Shown one piece after another: positions 1-8,219 of a stretch of DNA of 64,000 nucleotides. A program made the translations under genes and the position numbers. Below the pieces are notes generated by a model that was not told where the DNA came from, did no database searches, and was given only the letters and a program-made list of their open reading frames with translations. The stretch covers positions 1 through 64,000 of the forward strand of contig JAABSZ010000003.1 of assembly GCA_011390135.1 (NCBI GenBank), read 5' to 3'. Within the stretch, counting starts at the first letter, position 1. Each line of letters starts with the position of its first letter. This DNA comes from JAABSP01 sp011390135 (GTDB lineage: Bacteria > Desulfobacterota > Desulfobacteria > Desulfobacterales > JAABSP01).

Positions 1-428
1 GTATATTCCCGCCAGGTCGGTTTGATAACCACTCTTTCACTGATCTTCCGGGGCCAGAAATACTGCTTCCAGGCATGGGCCCAATCTCCGTCATCCAATT
101 CTTTTGAAACGATTCGAGTCCGGATGTTCAGGGACTTTTCCAATCGGGATAGCCCCTCTTGAATCCTATTCAGCCGGGCTTTGACATCTCCGGTCTCGGC
201 TCCGGTCTCGGCTCCGGTCTCTGCCCCGGTATCTGCAATGTATCCGATGACGGCATCATGATCCGCACCCTTTTGAACCTCTTGAGCCCAGTCTTCGGTA
301 AGATCCTCCTCCCGACTCTCTACAACCACCCCCTGCAGCCCCAGATCATAGAAGAGATCCGAGATCAGATCCGTTGCAAGGGAAATGTCCGAGGCCTCGA
401 AAATCACCCGTGTTTCGATCCATTTCAT
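1..428 (-). CDS. prmA: Ribosomal protein L11 methyltransferase, N-terminal part (runs off left edge)
   Basis: PrmA transfers methyl groups from SAM to ribosomal protein L11. Only the first 142 codons lie in the window, and they correspond to the N-terminal L11-recognition domain: MKWIET at the start, then DWAQEV, then the conserved stretch WKQYFWPRKISERVVIKPTW at residues 120-139 that precedes the SAM-binding domain of the family. The ATG at 428 is the only good start in frame; the start lies 43 bp after the stop of the prohead-protease-like gene, so it is probably the last gene of that operon. Residues 66-80 are a repeat of Gly-Ala-Glu-Thr encoded by 12-bp tandem units at 190-237, which lengthens a linker. 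The catalytic half is outside the window. Confidence 0.85.
   Translation of the reverse strand, partial: MKWIETRVIFEASDISLATDLISDLFYDLGLQGVVVESREEDLTEDWAQEVQKGADHDAVIGYIADTGAETGAETGAETGDVKARLNRIQEGLSRLEKSLNIRTRIVSKELDDGDWAHAWKQYFWPRKISERVVIKPTWREY
190..237. repeat. 12-bp in-frame tandem repeat inside prmA
   Basis: About four copies of a 12-bp unit (ccggtctcggct and variants), the inner two identical. They encode the (GAET)n linker of PrmA and keep the reading frame. Confidence 0.8.
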
Positions 429-470
429 TTGTTCATCCGAATGGTTTTGTATGGTTTCAAGGGTTGGCGG

Positions 471-1163
471 CTATCCGAGGACACCCTTGAAGAGTACCAG
501 CATCCAGTAGGAGACGAGAACCAGGCCCAGGATTAGGCGGAGGGGGAGTTTTCTTTCTGTCTGCGCCTTTTGTCCGCCGGGATCGTTCGATGCACTATAG
601 GTCTCCACATCGGCTTCGGAATCCCTTGCTTTGGCTCTCGGATCTGCCCCCACCGCCACAATGGAGAGTTCAAAGATCAGCCATTGGGTCACCACCAGCG
701 CTGGCCCTGAAAACCTGCGGCCCGAAATCTGCCGCTCCTCTCCGGCCGGCACCGGACAGGAATCGAGATAGAAGCAGCCCACGGAAAAATCGGTCAGATG
801 CCCCTCCCGCACCTTCTGTGCTGCGCTCAACCCTGCCGGTGTTCTGGAGAAGAAGACATCGCACTCCAGGACATTGTCTGCAATTTCAAAATTCCGTGCG
901 CTCCCCAGGATGGCGGAGACCGTGGAGCGGTCATGGGAATCGAGCAGGGGAACCTGCCCTTTTCTCGGGATCATCACGCCGCTCATGAGGGTGATGACCG
1001 GGACAGGTTCTTTGAAATGGGCGGTATATCGCAGAATCGGTTCTTCGGTCTTGGCCACCACCCGCACAGAAAGCGTATTGGGATTGAAGGTTGCGGGCTT
1101 CGGAAACGCGGTGGGAAGAAATCGTTCCGACAGTCGAAGATACTCTTCGTAATCGAGTGTCAT
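471..1163 (-). CDS. HK97-family prohead-protease-like protein with C-terminal membrane anchor
   Basis: The 230-residue product resembles caudovirus prohead (capsid maturation) serine proteases. The family signature is visible in order: LLDSHDRS with the putative catalytic His77, ILGSAR, the TPAGLSAAQKVREG helix, LTDFSVG with putative catalytic Ser127, SGPALVVTQWLIFELSIV and VGADPRAKAR (residues 152-180). After residue 180 comes a polar linker and a hydrophobic helix (about 207-228) that phage enzymes lack. No portal, capsid or terminase gene is nearby. It is the fourth gene of a minus-strand operon, its ATG overlapping the stop of the radical SAM gene (ATGA at 1160-1163). A cellular, membrane-tethered protease function is inferred; the substrate is unknown. 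Confidence 0.65.
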   Translation of the reverse strand: MTLDYEEYLRLSERFLPTAFPKPATFNPNTLSVRVVAKTEEPILRYTAHFKEPVPVITLMSGVMIPRKGQVPLLDSHDRSTVSAILGSARNFEIADNVLECDVFFSRTPAGLSAAQKVREGHLTDFSVGCFYLDSCPVPAGEERQISGRRFSGPALVVTQWLIFELSIVAVGADPRAKARDSEADVETYSASNDPGGQKAQTERKLPLRLILGLVLVSYWMLVLFKGVLG

Positions 1164-2473
1164 GGCGGATCACTTCCGTCGAAAAATCGTTCTTTGGGCG
1201 GATTGAAATAGCCGTACAGCAGTTTCGGGAATCTCGATCTGATCCGGTTCAAAAGATTTTCCATTCCAATAGGCTCTCCGTGAGGCCCTCCGGCTCGGTC
1301 CATCTCCTGCCAGTAGCGCAGGGGATCGTAGTTCAGATTCCGCCACTGGATCATACGGATAGGATATTCCTCTAAAAATCGAAGAAGCGCGTCAGCCTCC
1401 TCGGGCGTGTCGGTGAATCCGGGGCAGTTGAGATAGTTCAACGAGATGAACTTTCCCCGCGTTCCTGCATTCCCGATGCTTGTCATCACATCGGAATACC
1501 TATATCCCACGGGACGGAAATAGGCGGTGCAGCAGGGCTCGCGCACGCTGTTGATGCTGACACGGATGCTGTCCAGGCCCGCGTCCCAGAGCGGCTCCAG
1601 CAGATCGGGACGGCCCGCGTTGGTATTGATGTTGATGGTTCCGGCATCGGTCTCCTTCCGGATCAGGCGGATGGCCGGTTCGATCACATGCGCGGCCATG
1701 AGCGGGTCCCCCTCGCACCCCTGGCCAAAGCTGACAACGGCCCGCTTCACCCGTTTGATGTGGGTGAGGGCCACCCCCGCGATCTCCTCTGGGGTCGGGG
1801 TGAATCCGATCCGGTCCTGGCTGTGGGGGATCTCCCCCTCCTCCTGCTGGGAGATGCAGCCGAGACATCTGGCGTTGCAGGCCGATGCCGTGGGCAGCGG
1901 AGCCTCGAACCGGCCCAGAAAGAAGTTCTTGCCGGCCGGACAGCCGTACTCCAGCGCGCACCGCTCCAGATGAGTCCGGAGCCGGTTCTCCGGCAGGGTT
2001 TTCCGCATCTTTGCCACCCCCTTCTCCACCTTCTCCCGGGGCATGAGGCGCAGGTCCTGACGCTTCTCCCAATCGACCCGCACCAGGGGGCTGTAAAATC
2101 CGTCCCCATGCCACCCGGCCGCGCCATAGGAGAAGAGCGGCAGAAATCCCGCTCCCTTTCGCTCCTCATATGCACAGACCTCTTTGATCACATACCCCGG
2201 AGAGTTGAAGGCCGCAACCGGAAAGAGCTTCTCCCCGGGTTCAAAGGGATTCTCCCAAAGCTGCTCGATCCGCCCCTCCCGGAGGTTGTAGACCAGGGGG
2301 CTCCGGTCCGGCAGAAGCATCAGCTCTCCGCCGTGGGGCAGAGGGATCGCATCGGAGACTGAAATGGGCGCGATCAGGGGCCCGGCCATGCCCAAGGCCG
2401 CATATCCGGGAAGATCGAAGATCTCCCCGGCCAAATTGGCCGCGACCGCAGTGATATAGCGCGTCTTTCCCAT
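1160..2473 (-). CDS. Radical SAM protein of unknown substrate
   Basis: A 437-residue protein with the radical SAM cluster motif CNARCLGC (Cys199, Cys203, Cys206), which binds a [4Fe-4S] cluster for reductive SAM cleavage. The following text (FGQGCEGDP, then ININTNAGR and IRVSINS) fits the radical SAM barrel. The first 190 residues form a separate domain I do not recognise, with another cysteine-containing stretch (RCALEYGCPAGKNFF). The start at 2473 is chosen because it gives an ATGA overlap with the upstream gene; a longer frame to 2569 would lie inside that gene. Coupling to a secreted propeller-like protein upstream and a protease-like protein downstream suggests one pathway, but the substrate cannot be read from the sequence. 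Confidence 0.8.
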   Translation of the reverse strand: MGKTRYITAVAANLAGEIFDLPGYAALGMAGPLIAPISVSDAIPLPHGGELMLLPDRSPLVYNLREGRIEQLWENPFEPGEKLFPVAAFNSPGYVIKEVCAYEERKGAGFLPLFSYGAAGWHGDGFYSPLVRVDWEKRQDLRLMPREKVEKGVAKMRKTLPENRLRTHLERCALEYGCPAGKNFFLGRFEAPLPTASACNARCLGCISQQEEGEIPHSQDRIGFTPTPEEIAGVALTHIKRVKRAVVSFGQGCEGDPLMAAHVIEPAIRLIRKETDAGTININTNAGRPDLLEPLWDAGLDSIRVSINSVREPCCTAYFRPVGYRYSDVMTSIGNAGTRGKFISLNYLNCPGFTDTPEEADALLRFLEEYPIRMIQWRNLNYDPLRYWQEMDRAGGPHGEPIGMENLLNRIRSRFPKLLYGYFNPPKERFFDGSDPP

Positions 2474-4257
2474 CAGCGGAAGATCCCCGCAGCCCGCTGC
2501 CAGAGAGACCGGATCAGCCCGACTTCCTGGCCCAGCCGCTCTTTTTGGGCCTTCAGCTCCGGATGCCACTGCCGAACCTTTTCATCGGCCAGATACTTCT
2601 CCACCAGCGCCAGATCCTCGTTTTCAGCGGAGAGCGCCTTTGTCAGACCCTGCTGATAATCGGCCGTGACCGTCAAAATGGTTTCCGGATAGAGGATGAA
2701 ATGCTCCGGCTCCTTCTCCCCAACATCGAAGCTGCCGGCCGTTCTGCCGCGGCCCGGTTCGATAAAGAAAGATTGCGGCCGAAGGGGATGGCGGGCCCGG
2801 GGCTCGTACAGGGAGGTTCTTCCGTACTGACCGCTCCAGGAGAGGTTAAGGGTGACGAGATACCGGTTGTCAGAGCGGTTTTCCATCTCGTAAACGGCCT
2901 TGTATCCGTAGAGCCCCACCTCTCCCTGGCCGATCTTTCCGTATTTGAAGGAATGGCTCAGGTGAAGGCTGTGCGCGGCCAGTTGATCCGCCACAATCCC
3001 GGTCTCCACAAGGATATCGGGATAGGAGGAGAGGATGGCCAGGACGCGGGAATAGCGCTCATCCCCCAGGCGGATCTCTCCCTTTCGGATGGTTCCCAGC
3101 CATTCCTCGAACCGGGCCAGGTTTCGGCCCAGGATCGAATACCGGTAGAGGTGGCGGTCATCCGTTGCAAAGATCGCATTTCCGGCCGCGGCCAGGGTCT
3201 CCCCGGCAACATTCATCTTTTCCAGAAGATCGAAGGTTTCGTAATCGTAGATCCGGATGCCCTTGTTGTGGCGCATGGAGAGGATCAGGAGTTCCCCGCG
3301 CTGATCCGGCAGGAGCTTCTCATCGGTGACGATCAGATCCTCGATGGGCAGATCGGTCTTCAAACGCCGTAGGGCCGAGCCGTTCCGGAGATCCTGGAGT
3401 ACCGCCTGATTTCCTCCATAGACAACGGCATCCCCATTGTGAAAATAGACAAGAGAATCCCCTGCCAGCGCCTTTTTGAAGGATTTCAGCGGAAGCTCTT
3501 CCCCCTCCCAGAGGAAGATCTCCTCTCCTCCGGCCCCCGCAATGGAGCCATCAATCACCAAAAGGGCTGTGATACAAGCCTTCTGATTGAAATCGGCCCA
3601 GTCCTCGGTCTGCTCTCTGCTGGTGCGCAGGATTTGTGAAAAACCGAGATCCTCCATATTCCAGACATTGACGAGACCTCCGCAGGAGCCGATATAGAGC
3701 CGATCCCCAGTTGCTTGGATCGCGCCGATATAGTGGCCATCCAGAAGCTTGACCGTCCGGATCTCCCCGCTTTCGGTATCCCAGAGAACGGCCGTGTCCA
3801 CATCCTTGTCGGACCCGCCCGAGATGACTGTCGATCTGAAAACGGTTCGGACACCGCCGTCGAAACGGGAGTATTCGATCTTCTGGATCGTATCGGCCAG
3901 ATCCAGGGTCTCCGGCTCGAAGAGATAGGCTGCGCCGCCAGTCACCGTGGGGTTTTCAAAGATCCAGATCTTCCCGTCGATGAGAAAGGGGCGACTGTAA
4001 TAGACCCCGGGAAGGCGATACCGATTCGCGTTGTGGGTATTGGCCCGCAGAATCCCCTCCATCTCATCCCACATCTTCAGGTTGGCATAGACTTCGAAAG
4101 GGATGGAATAGGGGCTCAATATTCCCTTTTCCAATGTATTGCGGATCTCCTCCCGCTTCCGGATCTCCCCGGCGTTGAGTTCCCCAAAGGCCGGAGACGC
4201 GAAAGAAAGGAGCAGGACAGACAAAAGCAGCCAGTTCATAAGGGTCGTCTTCTTCAT
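2473..4257 (-). CDS. Exported beta-propeller-like protein
   Basis: A 594-residue protein with a clear signal peptide (MKKTTLMNW, hydrophobic core LLLSVLLLSFASPAFG, cleavage near residue 25). The body has repeating short beta-strand patterns of WD40/PQQ-like propellers, such as DTAVLWDTESGEIRTVKL, GLVNVWNMEDL and GIRIYDYETFDLLEKM, spaced about 40-50 residues apart through roughly residue 370. The C-terminal third is different and ends in a charged, probably helical region. It follows the ankyrin lipoprotein gene by 1 bp and overlaps the radical SAM gene by ATGA. A periplasmic scaffold or sensor role is possible; no catalytic motif is seen. Confidence 0.7.
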   Translation of the reverse strand: MKKTTLMNWLLLSVLLLSFASPAFGELNAGEIRKREEIRNTLEKGILSPYSIPFEVYANLKMWDEMEGILRANTHNANRYRLPGVYYSRPFLIDGKIWIFENPTVTGGAAYLFEPETLDLADTIQKIEYSRFDGGVRTVFRSTVISGGSDKDVDTAVLWDTESGEIRTVKLLDGHYIGAIQATGDRLYIGSCGGLVNVWNMEDLGFSQILRTSREQTEDWADFNQKACITALLVIDGSIAGAGGEEIFLWEGEELPLKSFKKALAGDSLVYFHNGDAVVYGGNQAVLQDLRNGSALRRLKTDLPIEDLIVTDEKLLPDQRGELLILSMRHNKGIRIYDYETFDLLEKMNVAGETLAAAGNAIFATDDRHLYRYSILGRNLARFEEWLGTIRKGEIRLGDERYSRVLAILSSYPDILVETGIVADQLAAHSLHLSHSFKYGKIGQGEVGLYGYKAVYEMENRSDNRYLVTLNLSWSGQYGRTSLYEPRARHPLRPQSFFIEPGRGRTAGSFDVGEKEPEHFILYPETILTVTADYQQGLTKALSAENEDLALVEKYLADEKVRQWHPELKAQKERLGQEVGLIRSLWQRAAGIFR

Positions 4258-4258
4258 T

Positions 4259-5524
4259 TTAAATATCCCTCAACAGGATCTCCCGATAGACATCTCTTGC
4301 CCGCCGAACCAGGGGGGCATGTTCCGCAATATCCTTGTATTTCAGAATAAAGGCTTCCAGTTCCCCCAGAGTCGGCTGCTGCAGGATCTGCTCCAGCCGC
4401 TCCCGGGGCGCCATGCCATCTCTTTCTTCTCTTTCTTCTCTTTCTTCCGGAGCATTCCGAATCTCTTGGACCGGGGGAGGAGCAGCGGTTCGAGCATCCG
4501 AAGAGACGGGGGGAGAGACGGGGGGAGAGACAGGGGAAGAGACGGGGGAAGGAGCTTTCAGGCCATTTTGGCTCGGTTTTTCGATGCGGCTGCGGGATCG
4601 GGTCTTTGTTCTTTCCCGGACCGATGCGCTGCGGGACTCTGCCGCGTTCTCCCGGCCCATCCGGAGCCGCTTTTGGGCTGTCACGATATAGGGGGCGATG
4701 TCCGGGAGATATTGGCGCACCGGCTCGGTATAGGTTCTGCTGATCCATCCCCGCTCCGTGAGAATCCAGTCCCCCTGGACCCTTTTGGGAATCACCCGAT
4801 CACCCTGCCGGTATTGGCCCAGCTTTTCGCTCTTTACGGTGCGCCCCGCACGGATATTGAGGCGGCTTGCCGTGATCTCGAAGCCATTTTGAGAAAAGGG
4901 TTCGTACCGGTCTATGAAATCCTGAAGGACTTGGGGGGAATCCCCCTGGATCGCATTGTAATCCTCCCTGGCCCGGGCTTTGAGCCGGGCAGTGACAACG
5001 GATCGGTAGTATCCGTCGGAAAAGCGGGAGAAATATTCCACATAGGGCCCCAGATTCCGGCCGTGACCCGTCATGATCCGGGAGACCAGCTCATACTCCC
5101 GGGAAAGATTGTAGAGCCGAAGCTTTCCCGGCCCGTCCGGGGTCTCGGGGAGATTCCGGATGAAATCGTGCCTGGCCCCAGCCTCCAGCAGCTTTCGAAA
5201 GGTCTCGAAATTCTCGTTCTCATACGCGTGTTCCAGCGCGGTTCTGCCGCTGCGGTCCTCCGAGTCGAGGCTCGCGCCGCTGCCAAGAAGCGCGCTGATG
5301 ACCTCCGGATTGCCGGACTGGGCCGCGGCCATGAGCGGTGTGCGGCCCTTGTCGTCAGCTTGATCCGCGCCCCCCTCCGCTTGGATCATCTTTTGAACCC
5401 TCTCCAGATCGCCTTTTCTTGCGGCCTCGTGCAGCGAGGTACAGGAGAAGGCAAACAGAAGCGCCAGCAGCGCAGCCGCCCGAATCCCCAACTTCCATCC
5501 TGTTCCGTTTTCCGATCTCATCAT
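4259..5524 (-). CDS. Lipoprotein with ankyrin repeats and an SH3-type domain
   Basis: The first gene of the leftward operon encodes 421 residues. A lipoprotein signal (LLALLFAFSC, Cys28) is followed at once by ankyrin repeats (about residues 30-115: LHEAARKGDLERVQKMI, DDKGRTPLMAAAQSG, DRSGRTALEHAYEN), then a bacterial SH3-like segment (about 218-268, ITASRLNIRAG to GWISRTYTEP). Residues beyond 310 are low complexity: Arg/Ser rich, then PVSSPVSPPVS and EEREEREER runs encoded by 12-bp and 9-bp tandem repeats. The last 45 residues look like a folded helical tail. Likely tethered in the periplasm; SH3 domains of this kind often bind cell wall. Partner unknown. Confidence 0.75.
   Translation of the reverse strand: MMRSENGTGWKLGIRAAALLALLFAFSCTSLHEAARKGDLERVQKMIQAEGGADQADDKGRTPLMAAAQSGNPEVISALLGSGASLDSEDRSGRTALEHAYENENFETFRKLLEAGARHDFIRNLPETPDGPGKLRLYNLSREYELVSRIMTGHGRNLGPYVEYFSRFSDGYYRSVVTARLKARAREDYNAIQGDSPQVLQDFIDRYEPFSQNGFEITASRLNIRAGRTVKSEKLGQYRQGDRVIPKRVQGDWILTERGWISRTYTEPVRQYLPDIAPYIVTAQKRLRMGRENAAESRSASVRERTKTRSRSRIEKPSQNGLKAPSPVSSPVSPPVSPPVSSDARTAAPPPVQEIRNAPEEREEREERDGMAPRERLEQILQQPTLGELEAFILKYKDIAEHAPLVRRARDVYREILLRDI
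4421..4447. repeat. 9-bp tandem repeat, three copies
   Basis: Three perfect copies of tctttcttc, in frame, encoding EER units of the ankyrin lipoprotein. Confidence 0.85.
4503..4550. repeat. 12-bp tandem repeat, four copies
   Basis: Four copies of agagacgggggg (the last two with one or two changes), in frame, encoding the Pro-Val-Ser-rich linker of the ankyrin lipoprotein. Confidence 0.85.
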
Positions 5525-5627
5525 TAAGAGCCTTTACATTTTTCCAAAATATCGTTAATACCTTATCCTTAGTCGAAACTGCAATTCATGTCAATTGTCA
5601 ATGCAAAAGAGGAGCGAGCAAATTCCC

Positions 5628-6290
5628 ATGAAGATCACCTCGGAAGTCTTTCAGGTGGGCGGCGGCGCGCACTCGAGCCCCGAGGATGGGGCGGTCTATC
5701 TCGTTTTTATGGAGGGAAAGGCCGCGCTCATCGATGCCGGCTGCGGCCCTTCGGTTCCCCGGATCATCGAAAATATCCGCGGCTGCCGCGTCAAAACAGA
5801 GCAGATCGAAATCATTCTTCTCACCCACTGCCATTTCGACCACACAGGCGGCGTGCCGGGGCTGCGCCAGTGGACCGATGCGGCCGTCGGGGCTCATGAA
5901 CTGGACGCGCCCTTTCTGGAATCGGGAAACAGCGCGGTGACAGCGGCCAGTTGGTACGGCCGTTCCGCAACCCCCTTTACCGTCGATCGAAAGCTGTCCG
6001 GCGCGGTTCAGGAGATCCGCCTGGGCCGGCGGGCCATCCAGATGGTCCACATCCCGGGCCACTCCCCCGGCTCCGTGGCCTACTGGGTCGAGTCGGACGG
6101 GAAAAGGGTCCTCTTTGGCCAGGATGTCCACGGCCCTCTGGATGAGAGCCTGCTCTCGGACCCGGCCGCCTATAGAAAATCTTTGCAGATTCTCATGGAT
6201 CTGGAGGCCGATATCCTCTGCGAGGGGCACTATGGCATCTATTGGGGAAAAGAGAAGGTAAGGGATTTCATTAAGTCCTTTCTGGCCTGA
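5628..6290 (+). CDS. Metallo-beta-lactamase-fold hydrolase
   Basis: A 220-residue single-domain MBL-fold protein. The metal motif THCHFDHTGG (His67, His69, Asp71, His72) is complete, followed by IPGHSPGSVAYW (third His), FGQDVHGP (bridging Asp) and CEGHYGIYWG (last His), so a binuclear metal centre is expected, as in glyoxalase II-like thioesterases. I chose the ATG at 5628; GGAG at 5611-5614 is a somewhat distant ribosome binding site, and in-frame starts at 5595 (TTG) or 5601 (ATG) are possible. It diverges from the ankyrin lipoprotein gene and stands alone. The substrate cannot be assigned. Confidence 0.85.
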   Translation: MKITSEVFQVGGGAHSSPEDGAVYLVFMEGKAALIDAGCGPSVPRIIENIRGCRVKTEQIEIILLTHCHFDHTGGVPGLRQWTDAAVGAHELDAPFLESGNSAVTAASWYGRSATPFTVDRKLSGAVQEIRLGRRAIQMVHIPGHSPGSVAYWVESDGKRVLFGQDVHGPLDESLLSDPAAYRKSLQILMDLEADILCEGHYGIYWGKEKVRDFIKSFLA

Positions 6291-6336
6291 CGCAGGTGGG
6301 ATTTTTCCAAAGGATCGGAAGGATGGTCCGTCCTTT

Positions 6337-7500
6337 TCAGCCGATATCCGCGTAGAATTGACCGATCCGGGAATAGCCGATCACCCGATGCGGGGTCCGC
6401 TTCTGGTCCATATCGCGGCCCATGACCAGACATGAGGCCGGCGCGGTACCGCTCAAACCTTTGAAATAATCGAGCCCCTTGAAAAAGTGCCGGGAGACGG
6501 TTTTTGAAGATTTGATTTCCACGGGAACGGGGCCAAGACCAGTCTCCAGGATCAGATCGACCTCATTTCCGGTTCTGTCTCGGAAGTAATAGAGATTGTC
6601 CCGAAGCCCCCGGTTCAATCGCTGCTTGAGGAACTCGGAGACCACGAATGTCTCGAAGAGCTGCCCCCGCAGCGGATGGGTCTCCATCTGATCGGACTTT
6701 TCAATGCCGAGCAGATGGGCCGCCAGGCCCGCATCGATAAAGTAGAGCTTGGGGGATTTGATGATCCTCTTGTTGAAATTGTTGTAATAGGGCTTCAGCA
6801 GAAAGATGATGAAACTGGCTTCTAGAATCGATATCCATTCGCTGATGGTTTTGCCGGTAACACCGATATCATTGGCCAGACTCGTGCTGTTCAGGATCTG
6901 CCCTGTTCTTCCGGCACAGAGCTTTACGAACCCATGAAACCGCATCAGATCCTTTACCTTCACCATCATCCGGACATCCCGCTCCACATAGGTCTCCACA
7001 TACCCTGCGTGAAAGAATTCGGGCCGGATCTTCTGGTCGAAAATCCGGGGATAGAATCCGGTGAAGAGAAGCTCGTTCAGTTCGCTCTTTCCGGGCTCAC
7101 GGATCTCGTCAAAGGAGAAGGGGAGGAGTTTCAACACCCCTGTTCTTCCGGCAAGGGATTGGGTGATATTCTGCATGGACTGGAACTGGTTGCTTCCGGT
7201 GAGAACGAACATTCCGGGACGGTTCTTCCTGTCCACGATGGTCTGGATGTAGGAAAGCAGCGGGGGGACATGTTGGACCTCGTCGATGATCGCGCCATCA
7301 GAATAGCGGTCTAAAAAGGCGCGGGGATCGGAGAGGGCAAACTCCCGGGTATCCATATCCTCTAAAGTGACATACTCCTTGTCCGGAAAGGTCATTTTCG
7401 CCAGCGTGGTTTTGCCGGACTGGCGGGGACCGGTAATGGTAATCACCGGAAAGGATGCAGCCATTTCTTCTAATACGGGTTGCGCATGTCGGGAAATCAT
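6337..7500 (-). CDS. AAA-family ATPase with C-terminal DUF4143 domain
   Basis: A 387-residue protein. Walker A GPRQSGKTT (Lys30) and Walker B AIIDEVQH (about residue 78) belong to the AAA_14 family; FVLTGSNQF is sensor 1. The C-terminal part (about 195-360, ending in GNEVDLILETGLGPVPVEIKSS) is DUF4143, which contains a PD-(D/E)xK-like E-VDL-VEIK arrangement. These proteins are common, scattered accessory ATPases of unknown role. The start at 7500 (ATGATTTCC) has AGGTGA six bases upstream; a longer frame to 7530 lacks this. It is divergent from recX, sharing a 77-bp intergenic region. A second member of the family sits at the right window edge. Confidence 0.85.
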   Translation of the reverse strand: MISRHAQPVLEEMAASFPVITITGPRQSGKTTLAKMTFPDKEYVTLEDMDTREFALSDPRAFLDRYSDGAIIDEVQHVPPLLSYIQTIVDRKNRPGMFVLTGSNQFQSMQNITQSLAGRTGVLKLLPFSFDEIREPGKSELNELLFTGFYPRIFDQKIRPEFFHAGYVETYVERDVRMMVKVKDLMRFHGFVKLCAGRTGQILNSTSLANDIGVTGKTISEWISILEASFIIFLLKPYYNNFNKRIIKSPKLYFIDAGLAAHLLGIEKSDQMETHPLRGQLFETFVVSEFLKQRLNRGLRDNLYYFRDRTGNEVDLILETGLGPVPVEIKSSKTVSRHFFKGLDYFKGLSGTAPASCLVMGRDMDQKRTPHRVIGYSRIGQFYADIG

Positions 7501-7577
7501 CCGTTCACCTCGGGCGGAATTGTAGTACAACTCCTAATTTGTCAGCCCTTTCTTTCTTTGTCAATGGAAAAGCGGTG

Positions 7578-8087
7578 ATGCAGCAAAAAGCAGAATACCA
7601 AAAGGCCTATGAGATCGCCATCCGCCTCCTGGCCCGAAGGGCCCATGTCTCGGCCGAGCTGAAAAAGAAGATCATGGAGAGGGGAATCGATGCCGGGACT
7701 GCGGAGCAGGTGGTCCGGGAGTGCAGAGAGCGGGGCTATATCGATGAGAAGTCCACGGCCCGGCTCTTCTTCGAAAGTCTTCGGGGCAAAGGATACGGCC
7801 CCAGGCAGATCCGGCTGCAGATGAAAAGACGGGGAATCGAAGCGGGGCTGATAGAGGAGATCTTTTCCCAAGCCCTCTTTCCAAAGGAGGCTGAAGAGGT
7901 CATTTTGGATGCCGAACCTTATGTTGAAATCGATGAAGCGCTGAAAGCTGCCGGGAAGAAGCTCTCGGCCCTGCATCGGGAGAAAGACCCGAAAAAGCGG
8001 CGGGAGAAGCTCTACCGGTTTCTGCAGTACCGGGGCTTCTCCCCTTCTGCCATATCGGAAGTCCTCCGAAAGATGCTCTCATCCTGA
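7578..8087 (+). CDS. recX: Regulatory protein RecX
   Basis: A 169-residue protein matching RecX, which binds RecA filaments and limits their activity. Features seen: AYEIAIRLLARRAHVSAELKKKI at the start (the three-helix RecX repeat), then ERGYIDEKSTARLFFES, GYGPRQIRLQMKRRGI and a third repeat ending RFLQYRGFSPSAISEVL. Length and repeat count are normal for the family. RecX often follows recA, but recA is not here; the gene stands alone between two minus-strand genes. The start ATG at 7578 begins the first repeat; upstream in-frame sequence overlaps the divergent ATPase gene and does not look coding. Confidence 0.88.
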   Translation: MQQKAEYQKAYEIAIRLLARRAHVSAELKKKIMERGIDAGTAEQVVRECRERGYIDEKSTARLFFESLRGKGYGPRQIRLQMKRRGIEAGLIEEIFSQALFPKEAEEVILDAEPYVEIDEALKAAGKKLSALHREKDPKKRREKLYRFLQYRGFSPSAISEVLRKMLSS

Positions 8088-8219
8088 TTGACCTGCGGCC
8101 TCTCCAAAAGATCTTTAGGGGCACGGAATTTGCCGATATATTGCTACCCCGATTCGATTATTCCTTTTGGAACAAGGATTCAAGTTTTGTAAGCGGAGTA
8201 TCTGTATTATCCAAGTCCC

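Noticed and set aside
159..536. 125-codon frame on the plus strand
   Set aside because: Antisense of prmA and the prohead-protease-like gene; its Gly-Leu repeats are just the 12-bp repeat read backwards.
4139..5527. 462-codon frame on the plus strand
   Set aside because: Antisense of the ankyrin lipoprotein; no start signals or domains.
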